Assembly (NCBI RefSeq): GCF_014274465.1 | Contig: NZ_CP060394.1 | Coordinates: 1,612,001-1,676,000 of the forward strand | Source of the DNA: Alloacidobacterium dinghuense | GTDB taxonomy: Bacteria > Acidobacteriota > Terriglobia > Terriglobales > Acidobacteriaceae | Direction: 5' to 3' | DNA length: 64,000 nucleotides | Shown: in pieces, positions 32,599-40,724 of the stretch | Layout of the letters: each line of letters begins with the position of its first letter | Position numbering within the stretch: position 1 is the stretch's first letter | The notes under the pieces: generated by a model | The model's input: only the letters and a program-made list of their open reading frames with translations | What the model was told of the DNA's origin: nothing | Databases searched by the model: none | Position numbers and translations under genes: made by a program

Positions 32599-34662
32599 AT
32601 GAAGAAATGGATGAAGAAATCTACTGGATTGGCGAGGGTGTTGATTGCAGTCTTTTTAAGCGTGCCGCCGGTTGTTGGACAGCAGCCTTTTCCCGTCATC
32701 TCGACGGTAGACGAGTCAACTATCGCGGGGCGTCCCGTTGCATTGGACAGCGAAGGAAAGCTGCTGCCGTGGCCGATGCCGGATAACACTGGATACTCCT
32801 ATTCCGCATATTTTCTCTCGCAGTGGGCGATTGTGTGGGACCAATACAATCGTCAGAGGCTGCCCTACTATTTCTGCTGTTTCGATTTTGACCGCACGAC
32901 ATTTGAATTGATCCCCGACCCGCACTGGGTCAATTCGACGGGCTATCTACGTGCGATGATGCAGGGTTTTATCGAACGTCTGTATCCCTATGCGGGTGAC
33001 CCGCACACGCTGGAGTTCCTTGAGAACTTCGTCGATTACGAACTGGAGAATGGCACAACTCCCGAAGGCTATGCCTGGTCCCAGGTGCCTTATCCGTCGG
33101 CAAATCCCGGCAGCAAACGCTACACCGGCTGGAGCCAGCATGGAGAGGATTTTGTAGAACCCCACGTCGTCGGGGAAGATGGCTATGCCTATCTCCGGTT
33201 CTACGAGATGACGGGGAACACGAAGTATCTGCACGCGGCGATTCGTTGCGCCGACGCTCTGGTCAAGAACTTCAAGCCGGGCGATGAAAACAATTCGCCA
33301 TGGCCGTATCGATGCCATGCGCGCGACGGCAGTCTAAAAAACGGAAAAGGGATGTTTCCCTACTCCGCAAACGTTGTTGAGCCGGTCATGCTGTTCGACG
33401 AATTGCTTCGACTGGATCAGGGAGATACTGCCTCGTATAAGCGGGTTCGTGAGGGTGCATGGGCGTGGCTGATGAAATACCCGATGCGCAACAACCTTTG
33501 GGTTGGCTACTTTGAGGACGTGGCGGGCAGCATGGATAACATGAACCAGGTCATTCCGCTGGAATTTGCGCGCTATGTTCTCCTGCACCCCGAGAAGGAC
33601 CCTGAGTGGCGCGAGCATGCGCGACACCTGATTGACTGGGTGAAGACCACACCGAAGTGGCCCAAATATATGGTGCACGGCGCGATGGTCACAACCGAGC
33701 AGGGGAGCGGAAAAGAATTCTGCTGCAATCTGCCGAACCAGTGCTGTGACAGCCATAGCTCAAGGCTTGCTGCCGTTGAAGCCCTCTACTACGCCAAGAC
33801 CGGAGACATCGCTTACAAGCAGGCTGCATATCGCACTTACAACTGGGTCACATATTTTCAGGGACTTCCTGCCGCAGCGCACGCTCCCTTCAGCACGCAG
33901 TGGTGGTTTACGGATGAATTTGCGGATGGGCCGCGCAGGATGATGGATGCCTTCTGGGCCGTACCCGAATGGGCTCCGGCCGACGAGTCGCATCTGCTCG
34001 GCTCTCTCTCCGTGGTCACAAAAATTGCGTACGGTGCAGGCAGAATCACGTATTCCACTTTCGACATGGATTCGACGGATGTACTTCGCCTGAACTTTGT
34101 TCCTGATTCCATAAATGTCGGTGGAAGGCCGATCTCTCGGCACGATGATTTGCAGCGCGAGGGATATACCTTTGACGAAAAAACACACGCGCTCTCCATA
34201 CGCCACACCAGCTCCAGAGATGTAGACATTCAGGGAAAGAGCGAACAGGCTCCGCCTTCTTTCATCACCTTTGACGATCCTCATCTTCCTGCGGGAACAC
34301 CCCTGCTCGGTCAATATCCTTCCGGTGTGATTGATTGGGGAAGCGGCGAGTGGAAGACTGGCACGCCATTCGGAAAGTTCGGAACCTTTACGCTTGTCAC
34401 GTCGGATCCAAAAGCGACGCAGGCAGAATTTAAGTTTTATGCGCCGCGCATCTTTGCAGGCGTGGATGTTTATAACGACGCAGATAAGGATGCAACATTG
34501 ACGGTGCATGCGCCGGAGAATCGCGAAGTTTCCTTCACGATCAAGGCAAAACAGCTTATTCGTTTGAGGACAGACTGGCGCGACCCATGTTCTCAGGTGG
34601 TATTCGACTTTACAAACGGTCATGCATTGCGCTTCGACAACCTGGCCTATGGTTATCCATGA
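32599..34662 (+). CDS. Secreted alpha/alpha-barrel glycosidase-like protein with double-cysteine motifs
   Basis: 687 residues. The signal peptide (KKSTGLARVLIAVFLSVPPVVG) ends near QQPFP. The central part looks like an (alpha/alpha)6 toroid (QHGEDFVEPHVVGEDGYAYL, YEMTGNTKYLHAAIRCADAL, LDQGDTASYKRVREGAWAWL, YAKTGDIAYKQAAYRTYNWV), as in several glycoside hydrolase and polysaccharide lyase families. The C-terminal 200 residues are beta-rich (DVYNDADKDATLTVHAPENR). Unusual cysteine pairs occur (YYFCCFDFD, EFCCNLPNQCCDSHSS). The reaction is unknown; a polysaccharide-active periplasmic or secreted enzyme is a guess. ATG at 32599 begins the signal peptide; an upstream in-frame start at 32572 is less likely. 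Confidence 0.65.
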   Translation: MKKWMKKSTGLARVLIAVFLSVPPVVGQQPFPVISTVDESTIAGRPVALDSEGKLLPWPMPDNTGYSYSAYFLSQWAIVWDQYNRQRLPYYFCCFDFDRTTFELIPDPHWVNSTGYLRAMMQGFIERLYPYAGDPHTLEFLENFVDYELENGTTPEGYAWSQVPYPSANPGSKRYTGWSQHGEDFVEPHVVGEDGYAYLRFYEMTGNTKYLHAAIRCADALVKNFKPGDENNSPWPYRCHARDGSLKNGKGMFPYSANVVEPVMLFDELLRLDQGDTASYKRVREGAWAWLMKYPMRNNLWVGYFEDVAGSMDNMNQVIPLEFARYVLLHPEKDPEWREHARHLIDWVKTTPKWPKYMVHGAMVTTEQGSGKEFCCNLPNQCCDSHSSRLAAVEALYYAKTGDIAYKQAAYRTYNWVTYFQGLPAAAHAPFSTQWWFTDEFADGPRRMMDAFWAVPEWAPADESHLLGSLSVVTKIAYGAGRITYSTFDMDSTDVLRLNFVPDSINVGGRPISRHDDLQREGYTFDEKTHALSIRHTSSRDVDIQGKSEQAPPSFITFDDPHLPAGTPLLGQYPSGVIDWGSGEWKTGTPFGKFGTFTLVTSDPKATQAEFKFYAPRIFAGVDVYNDADKDATLTVHAPENREVSFTIKAKQLIRLRTDWRDPCSQVVFDFTNGHALRFDNLAYGYP

Positions 34663-34809
34663 TCTCGTAGAGTTGCCGCTCCGGGATGAGTAACCCCAAG
34701 TCGGCACTGCGAAAGCGATTTGCCGTCGTACTTGCGGGGTTACTACCCAGACTTGGCCGATTGTTTCCCTTGTTATTGTGACTGGCGACACCATCGGGAG
34801 AGATTGTTC

Positions 34810-35139
34810 ATGAAAATGGCGCGCGTGATTCTGTTTACCGCACAGATGGATGCGATGAGTAAGTTCTACGGTCAGGTGCTTGCGCTGGAGCAAGTCTCGA
34901 TTGAAAAAGGTTGGAGGGAGTTTGCAGCAGGCGGAGCAACGATCGCGCTGCACTCCGGGCCTTCGTCGCCGGGGCGTAAGGGGCCAAAGATTGTGTTCCA
35001 CGCCGAGGATGTTGCTGCTCTACGAGAAACGCTGGTGAAGCGGGGTGCGAAATTCGGGAAGGTGCGTCAGGGGGAAGTGTTCTGTCTTTGCGATGGCAAA
35101 GATCCGGATGGAAATCCGATTCAATTATCCGATCGCTGA
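34810..35139 (+). CDS. VOC (glyoxalase/bleomycin-resistance) superfamily protein
   Basis: 109 residues, a single VOC unit of two beta-alpha-beta-beta-beta modules. Visible landmarks are VILFTAQMDAMSKFYGQVLALE at the N-terminus, GATIALHSGPSSPG, KIVFHAEDVAALRETLVKRG, and the final CLCDGKDPDGNPIQLSDR, which is the typical metal-site strand of the family. Enzymes of this type use a divalent metal for isomerase, dioxygenase or resistance functions; the specific one is unknown. The ATG at 34810 fits the domain and has GGGAG 9 bp before it; upstream codons are non-domain. Confidence 0.8.
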   Translation: MKMARVILFTAQMDAMSKFYGQVLALEQVSIEKGWREFAAGGATIALHSGPSSPGRKGPKIVFHAEDVAALRETLVKRGAKFGKVRQGEVFCLCDGKDPDGNPIQLSDR

Positions 35140-35152
35140 GCTTTTGATTTTT

Positions 35153-35345
35153 TCAACGCTTGCCTAGCCAGTGTGTCATCGCTTCTGTGACGGCGGAGTT
35201 GGGTTGGCCATCTGTGGCCCAGGCGAAGCCGTCCGGTTTCGAGAACTAGGACGGTAACGCCCGCGAGACGGAGTTCACAGGACAGAAATAAGGCGACTGG
35301 GCCGCCGCCCACGATGACTACGTCATAGATCAAATCACGGATCAA
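35153..35345 (-). pseudogene. Internally deleted FAD-dependent monooxygenase remnant
   Basis: The 5' part encodes a perfect FAD-binding start (YDVVIVGGGPVALFLSCELR, then LAGVTVLVLE), as in PheA/MhpA-type aromatic monooxygenases of about 500 residues. After about 36 codons the frame breaks. In the next frame the DNA encodes a typical C-terminal end of the same family (KPDGFAWATDGQPNSAVTEA, then MTHWLGKR and a stop at 35153-35155). The middle, more than 400 codons, is missing, so a large internal deletion joined the two ends. The start region contains a short duplication of GTGATTTGATC. It is not expected to give a functional product. Confidence 0.75.
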
Positions 35346-35505
35346 ATCACGCTCCCAACGAAAAACGCCTTAGTGCTTCGTTTATGAACGAAGGTTGCAC
35401 CGGCCCTTGCTTTTTTAACATAAGCCTGAACTTAGTCGTGAATTAACACGGCTGTAACTCGCACTCGATTGCTTCAAGGCATCTCGGCTTCTAGAGGGCC
35501 TTGTT

Positions 35506-36885
35506 ATGGCACATGCTTCCACTGCACCGGACTTCTCGGAAATGGATAACGCGGGGATCTCAAGCCACCACTGGAAGATTATGTTTATCTCGGGCATGGG
35601 CTTCTTTACCGATGCCTACGACCTGTTCATCATCGGCGTCGTCATGACGCTGCTCAAGGAAACATGGAAGGTCGGACACCTCGAAGAAAGTCTCGTGGAA
35701 TCGACTGCGCTGCTGGCCTCTGCGCTGGGCGCTTTGCTGTTTGGCAGAGTCGCGGACATGGTTGGGCGCAAGCGAATTTATGGGGTTGAGGTTCTGGTGC
35801 TTGCCGCGGGGGCGATTGCCTGTGCTTTTGCGCCGAACATTCTGTGGCTTATCGGTCTGCGCTTCGTTCTTGGAATTGGCATCGGCGGCGATTACCCGGT
35901 CAGTGCGACGATCATGAGCGAGTATGCGGGCAAGAATCACCGGGGGATGATGGTGACACTTGTTTTCGCGATGCAGGCTGCTGGTCTGGTTGTGGGACCG
36001 CTCTTTGCTTCCGCTTTGCTTACGACGCATCTCTCGCATGACATCATCTGGCGCATTCTGGTTGCCTTCGGCGCCGTGCCTGCGTTGGCGGTTTATTGGC
36101 AAAGGCGCAAGCTGAAGGAGACGCCGCGTTTCCTGCAGGCGAACGGAAAACAAGAAGACGAATCGGGAAAGATCGTGGACATCGCTACAGGGCAGCCTGT
36201 GAGCCAATCGGTCTCTTTCTGGGATGGATTCCATCGGCTGGCCACTGATGAAAAGCTGCTCTTGCGGCTTGTGGGCGCGAGTGCGGCGTGGTTTCTGATG
36301 GACGCGGCCTATTACGGCAATACCGTTTCGAGCCCTCTGGTGCTTTCCGCGCTGAGCAGCGACCATACGTTGTTACAGAAGACGCTGACGCAGCTTGGGA
36401 TCTTTGCGGTCTTCGCGGTCCCAGGATATGCGATTGCAGCATTGACGATGGATCGGCTCGGGCGAAAGACGATCCAGTGCCTTGGCTTCTCCATGATGGC
36501 GGTGACCTTCGCGCTGCTCGCTTTTATTCCGGATGTTCAGAAGATGGCGATTCCGTTTCTCTGTATCTACGGGTTGAGTTTCTTCTTTACCGAGTTTGGG
36601 CCGAATGCCACGACCTTTGTGTATCCTTCGGAGATTTTTCCGGTGCGGGTGCGAACGACCGCGCATGGGGTTGCTGCTGCAATGGGTAAACTGGGAGGGT
36701 TTCTCGGGGTGTTTCTTTTTCCTTATCTCATGCACTGGAAAGGGCTGCTGGCGGCGGAATCGGCTGCGGCGGTGGCCAGCTTATTAGGCTTGTTGGTGAC
36801 GGCCTTCACGCTGCCTGAGACGAAGGGCAAGAGCCTCGAGGAACTATCTACGGAGCGAACGCCGGTGGAGCGGGCGGCTGCGTGA
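35506..36885 (+). CDS. MFS transporter of the phosphate:H+ symporter (PHS/Pho84-like) family
   Basis: 459 residues, twelve membrane helices. The opening SGMGFFTDAYDLFIIGVV is characteristic of the PHS family. The MFS A-motif appears in GRVADMVGRKRIYG, the helix-4/5 motif GIGIGGDYPVSATIMSEYAG carries the Asp proposed to bind phosphate or protons, and LTMDRLGRKTIQ repeats motif A in the second half. The end is PETKGKSLEEL. Phosphate or an organic anion is the likely substrate; the family also includes aromatic-acid carriers, so this is not certain. Not linked to the pst operon in this window. Confidence 0.82.
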   Translation: MAHASTAPDFSEMDNAGISSHHWKIMFISGMGFFTDAYDLFIIGVVMTLLKETWKVGHLEESLVESTALLASALGALLFGRVADMVGRKRIYGVEVLVLAAGAIACAFAPNILWLIGLRFVLGIGIGGDYPVSATIMSEYAGKNHRGMMVTLVFAMQAAGLVVGPLFASALLTTHLSHDIIWRILVAFGAVPALAVYWQRRKLKETPRFLQANGKQEDESGKIVDIATGQPVSQSVSFWDGFHRLATDEKLLLRLVGASAAWFLMDAAYYGNTVSSPLVLSALSSDHTLLQKTLTQLGIFAVFAVPGYAIAALTMDRLGRKTIQCLGFSMMAVTFALLAFIPDVQKMAIPFLCIYGLSFFFTEFGPNATTFVYPSEIFPVRVRTTAHGVAAAMGKLGGFLGVFLFPYLMHWKGLLAAESAAAVASLLGLLVTAFTLPETKGKSLEELSTERTPVERAAA

Positions 36886-36922
36886 GCCGGGCTCTTCGTT
36901 ACCGTCTCGCGCACTCCGCCGC

Positions 36923-37453
36923 TCATTTTGAAGCTGTTTCACAAGGCTGGGGCTTCTGAGTCGAAGCCAGCGAAGCGAATTGAGGACTGAGTCCGGCGAG
37001 AACTTTTCGTAATCCGGCATCGTCCTCGCCTGATTTGTAAAAGACGATCTTTCCCTGTGCGTCGATCAGTACAACGAGCGGTATTCCCAGCTTCTTAAAA
37101 GCATCGCCGATCTTTCCGTCGTCGTGGGTATTGGGCCACGTGTACTGGTGTTTGGCCAGGAAATCCGTCGCCGTCTTTTCTTCCTCATCCTCGTCCACTG
37201 ACAGCAGCACCAGGCCCTTCGACGCGGCATCATGATTAAGGTCAGCCAGTTTGGGCATACTCACTACGCATGGTGTACACCATGTTGCCCAGAAATCCAG
37301 TAACACTGGCTTGCCTCGATACGACGAGAGTGGTGTCCGCTTGCCATCGGCTGCGACGAGTTGTACGTCAGGCGCGGTTTCACCTGTCATGTCCGGGCCG
37401 AACGGGTTATCGCTGAACTTTGCGATCAGCTTCGCATCGGGGGGGAGGCTCAA
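36923..37453 (-). CDS. TlpA-type thioredoxin domain, C-terminal half of a frameshifted fusion protein
   Basis: About 176 codons encoding a TlpA/ResA-like thiol-disulfide domain: GETAPDVQLVAADGKRTPLS, then KPVLLDFWATWCTPCVVSMP with the WCTPC active site, and the cis-Pro loop GIPLVVLIDAQGKIV. It has no signal peptide of its own and begins within the end of the preceding gene, in another frame. Removing one C from a run of seven at 37439-37445 would join the two frames as ...FHFEPPPDAKLIAKFSDNPF. I infer one original ~422-residue secreted protein. A separate TTG start at 37453 is formally possible. Confidence 0.75.
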   Translation of the reverse strand: MSLPPDAKLIAKFSDNPFGPDMTGETAPDVQLVAADGKRTPLSSYRGKPVLLDFWATWCTPCVVSMPKLADLNHDAASKGLVLLSVDEDEEEKTATDFLAKHQYTWPNTHDDGKIGDAFKKLGIPLVVLIDAQGKIVFYKSGEDDAGLRKVLAGLSPQFASLASTQKPQPCETASK

Positions 37454-38192
37454 AGTGGAAAAGCGTTTCCGGTACAGGAGAGTTCAACTGGGCTGTTTCA
37501 TATGTGGTCACTGTATCTTCGACCAAAGGGACTTGAGCGGAACCTGAAAAAAGGAAGGTGTTGGTATGTTCAACGGTCTTTCTTACTGTCCATGTGGCTT
37601 TGTCAATCCACAGAGTTTCGTCGCGCGAAGTTTCCGCTGACTGTTGGCCCTTCCGCTGTGCCTGCGTAACCTGCACTACATAAGAAGGAATCTCAGATCC
37701 GTTCAGGGAGATGACTTCGTCCGGCAGGCGGGTAGCGGAATTGTAGTGCTTGGAAAACCCTGCAAATTTTTTCTTCAGATATATCGCCTGTTGCGCGGTC
37801 TGGTCATTTATCGGCCATCCTTTGGGCTGCTGATAACCATTGGCAGGTGCCGGTGCCTGTGTGTACTCATGCTCGTTTAGACGGAGATCCCAAGCTGTCT
37901 TGCCATCGGAGATGTGGAGGGCCGACCCGAATTCCGAACGGCCCTCGTAGTGGTACCTGTTGCCGGATGCGGCTCCAATCAAGATTGTTTTCGCCCACTG
38001 GCGGCTATAGTCAGTTGTTGTCGTTTGCTCTTCCGTGGCTTGGATATACCAGTCGCTGGCTTTGGCGTAGTGATCGCTCATTTGCTGCAGAATCGTGAAG
38101 CCATCCGGTTGAGTGTCTGCGTTCTGTGCTGAAAGAGCCGTAGCTGTGAGAAGGGCGAAAAGGACCAGCCGCGCCGGATGCATAGGGCACAC
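37407..38192 (-). CDS. LolA/DUF2092-like secreted domain, N-terminal half of a frameshifted TlpA fusion
   Basis: 261 codons as read. A signal peptide (ARLVLFALLTATALSAQ) is followed by a LolA-like fold: ILQQMSDHYAKASDWYIQAT, YEGRSEFGSALHISDGKTAW, then DETLWIDKATWTVRKTVEHT and FHFEPPP. It then runs into a non-homologous tail (RCEADRKVQR) after a seven-cytosine run, while the +1 frame carries an in-register TlpA domain. Acidobacteria have proteins combining a lipoprotein-sorting-like region with a TlpA domain, so the split is probably a frameshift (mutation, phase-variable tract or sequencing error). Function: periplasmic redox protein, substrate unknown. Confidence 0.7.
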   Translation of the reverse strand: MCPMHPARLVLFALLTATALSAQNADTQPDGFTILQQMSDHYAKASDWYIQATEEQTTTTDYSRQWAKTILIGAASGNRYHYEGRSEFGSALHISDGKTAWDLRLNEHEYTQAPAPANGYQQPKGWPINDQTAQQAIYLKKKFAGFSKHYNSATRLPDEVISLNGSEIPSYVVQVTQAQRKGQQSAETSRDETLWIDKATWTVRKTVEHTNTFLFSGSAQVPLVEDTVTTYETAQLNSPVPETLFHFEPPPRCEADRKVQR

Positions 38193-38277
38193 CTCCCATC
38201 CCCGCGAAACAGGATATACGCGAATGTTTGACGTGCAGGACCGGTCATTCGCTCATCTGTAGTTCAGGACAAGTTAT

Positions 38278-38326
38278 CCCAGGTCTCAAAATCGAGACCT
38301 GGGGCACCCGGAGACCTGGGGCACCC
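38278..38326. repeat. Dispersed palindrome CCCAGGTCTC...GAGACCTGGG with direct repeat
   Basis: CCCAGGTCTC (38278-38287) and GAGACCTGGG (38294-38303) form a perfect 10-bp stem with a 6-nt loop. GAGACCTGGGGCACCC then occurs twice in tandem (38294-38309 and 38311-38326). It shares the GGGGCACCC core with the repeats near 14 kb. It lies 3' of the M28 peptidase gene and may cap its mRNA. Confidence 0.75.
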
Positions 38327-38343
38327 TCACTTCATTCATCTCT

Positions 38344-40488
38344 TCATTTTGCGGCTGTCTCCAGTGTAGAGGCGGCGCGGTTGATGGCTTCAGTCAGCGC
38401 GGTGAGTTGGGCTGCACCACGGGCGCTGTCTTTGGCGTCGATGGCTTCATTTACGCCGGGGATGACAACGGCGGCGTAGCCGGTGTATTCGCCGGGAGCG
38501 TAGATGGTGTGCTTGTACCAGGTGCGGTTGGGCAGGCCTGCCTGTGAGAGCAGATCTCCTTCCACCTGGCGCAGCTGTGTATTCAGGTCTGCTGGATTGG
38601 CGGGGAGGCTTTGCTGTTTCTTGTAGACGGCCTCAGCGGCGGCGGTGAAGTGTTTTGCTGCGGCGAGTGCAGGGGCGAAGTCGAGTCCGGTGACCTTGGA
38701 TTCGTCGGCTTTCTTTTTCGCGGCTTCAAGATACTCGGTGATCTCTTTACCGTAGGTTACGTAGTCGTATGGAAGTACATCGGTGTCGGCCATGTGCAGA
38801 ATTTCGATGCCGAAGACCCGCGCTTGCTGCTGCTCGTAGATGAAGGTTGGGTCGGCGTTCTTGATGAACCAGTTGTAATTGTCGAAGACGGAGTGATAGA
38901 CGCCGTAGGGGCCGCTGGAGCCGATGTCGGTTGATGGTACCCCTAGATGCTGGATGAAGGGCGTGTAGTCGGAGCCGCTGCCTAGGTCGCCAATTTCGAC
39001 GTCTGGATTCTGATGCGCGCCCTGTCCCAGGTGTTCGTTGGCAGAGTGGCGGCGCGATTCGCCTTCCGACTGGCTCTTCTTCCACGCGTCGTAAACGTTT
39101 CCGCCTTTGGCGGCGGGGACTTCCTTTGTGACCACGCGCACGAACTCTTTGAGCGATGGAACGGCGGAGGCGTCGAAGTTTGGTCCGGCTACTCCAACAT
39201 CGGTATTGAAGTAGGCGACGGCGTGGCTGAGCGCAGCGGCGTTGTCTTCAGCCCACTCGGTTGAGCCGATCAGGCCTTCTTCTTCCGCGTCCCAGCTACC
39301 GAAGATGATGGTGCGCTTCGGCTTCCATCCCGATTTGAGAAGGGCGCCGATGCCGTGCACGGCTTCTAACATGGCGGCGGTTCCGCTGTTGGGATCGACT
39401 GCGCCGTAGACCCAGGCATCACGATGGTTTCCGGCGACGACCCAGTCATCGGGCCAATCGGTTCCGGGGATTTTGCCGATCACGTCCCAGATGTCGCGGT
39501 AGGCGAAGTCCTGCTTGAGGTCCATGTGGACTTTCACGCCGCCGGGGCCGACGTGATAAGCGAAGGGCAAAGCGCCCTGCCATTCATGGGGAACATTTGG
39601 GCCTGTGAGGGCTGCAAGGATGGGCGCGGCGTCGTGATAGGAGATGGGCGTGGACGGGATCTGCGGCATGTTGGGCGCAGTTGCCGGGTTCAGACGCTGG
39701 GATTCGGGCAGATCAGGCGTGGAGGCGGTGCCGGGAGTGCTGGCGTCGCCGGGATACTTGAAGAGGTACTGCACCGCGCCGCGCTGAACTCCGGTATCGG
39801 GGCGGTAGGGGCCTTTGGGATACTTGTCGCCCTTGAAGTAGCCGTCGTCGGCGGGATCGGAGTAAATGATGACCCCGGCTGCGCCGCGCTCCTGCGCAAT
39901 GTAGACCTTGACGCCGCGGAAGTTGCCTCCATAGCGGGTGAGAACGATTTTGCCTTTGACGCTGATGCCGAGGTCGTCGAGCTTTTTGAAGTCTTCTGGA
40001 CGGCCGTAGTTGGCGTAGACGACTTCGGCGGTCACGTCTCCGGAAGGTGAAGAGCCGTTGAAGGCGGTGACCACGCGCGGATCGTCGTCGAAAGGATCGC
40101 CGTCAACGTGTTCGGGAGTGGGGCCGTTCATGAGCACTTTGCCGTTGGCGTCGGTTGCGGTGACGTGGATCTCTTTGGGCAGGTTCATCCATGCCTTGTA
40201 GGTCACGATAGAGGTGTCGAGGCCGGCGGCTTTGAATTTCTCTGCAACGTAGAGGGCGGTGTCGTGGTCTTCCTTCGATCCGGCAATGTGCGGCGCCGCG
40301 GTGAGCGTTTTCAATTCTTCGCCGGCGAGTTTCGCATCGGGAACAGCGAGGAACTGCTGATCGATTTTTGCCTGCGCTGAGAAATCGGGATAACCGAAGA
40401 CGGATTGAGGCGCCCCGGTATTTTGCGCGGAAAGGGTAACGGCGAGAGCGGACAGGCAAAGGGAACTGGCGAGAGCACGACGGGTCAA
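38344..40488 (-). CDS. M28 family metallopeptidase (glutamate carboxypeptidase II/PSMA-like), secreted
   Basis: About 714 residues with the three-domain PSMA plan. A PA domain (GDVTAEVVYANYGRPEDFKK, KGKIVLTRYGGNFRGVKVYI) is inserted before the di-zinc peptidase core: GNHRDAWVYGAVDPNSGTA (His and Asp ligands), SWDAEEEGLIGSTEW (Glu-Glu), FNTDVG, and YHSVFDNYNWF (His). A C-terminal transferrin-receptor-like helical dimerisation domain follows. It removes residues from peptides in the periplasm or outside. The start is TTG at 40488, giving signal peptide MTRRALASSLCLSALAV..LSAQ, because GAGGAG lies 7 bp upstream; the ATG at 40530 has no such site. Confidence 0.9.
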   Translation of the reverse strand: MTRRALASSLCLSALAVTLSAQNTGAPQSVFGYPDFSAQAKIDQQFLAVPDAKLAGEELKTLTAAPHIAGSKEDHDTALYVAEKFKAAGLDTSIVTYKAWMNLPKEIHVTATDANGKVLMNGPTPEHVDGDPFDDDPRVVTAFNGSSPSGDVTAEVVYANYGRPEDFKKLDDLGISVKGKIVLTRYGGNFRGVKVYIAQERGAAGVIIYSDPADDGYFKGDKYPKGPYRPDTGVQRGAVQYLFKYPGDASTPGTASTPDLPESQRLNPATAPNMPQIPSTPISYHDAAPILAALTGPNVPHEWQGALPFAYHVGPGGVKVHMDLKQDFAYRDIWDVIGKIPGTDWPDDWVVAGNHRDAWVYGAVDPNSGTAAMLEAVHGIGALLKSGWKPKRTIIFGSWDAEEEGLIGSTEWAEDNAAALSHAVAYFNTDVGVAGPNFDASAVPSLKEFVRVVTKEVPAAKGGNVYDAWKKSQSEGESRRHSANEHLGQGAHQNPDVEIGDLGSGSDYTPFIQHLGVPSTDIGSSGPYGVYHSVFDNYNWFIKNADPTFIYEQQQARVFGIEILHMADTDVLPYDYVTYGKEITEYLEAAKKKADESKVTGLDFAPALAAAKHFTAAAEAVYKKQQSLPANPADLNTQLRQVEGDLLSQAGLPNRTWYKHTIYAPGEYTGYAAVVIPGVNEAIDAKDSARGAAQLTALTEAINRAASTLETAAK

Positions 40489-40724
40489 AAGGCTGCTCCT
40501 CGAAAGGAATTGAATTGATGTGTAAAACACAAAGATTACACTAAGAGGATGGGGAAATAGCTAATAGCCGAACGCAGACAAGAAATCGGCTGGTCGCCTT
40601 ACAAACACTTCCTGACAACTTTTTACAAGTTATGACAAATTCCCGCCGGGATTTGCTGCAATCTAAGAGAGACCTATGCCGATGCTGAAATCACGATGTA
40701 GACGGTTGGAAAGCGAGCGGAGTC

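Noticed and set aside
33760-35001. 413-codon minus-strand frame opposite the secreted toroid gene and VOC gene
   Set aside because: Crosses two real genes on the other strand; composition is shadow-like and no fold is recognised.
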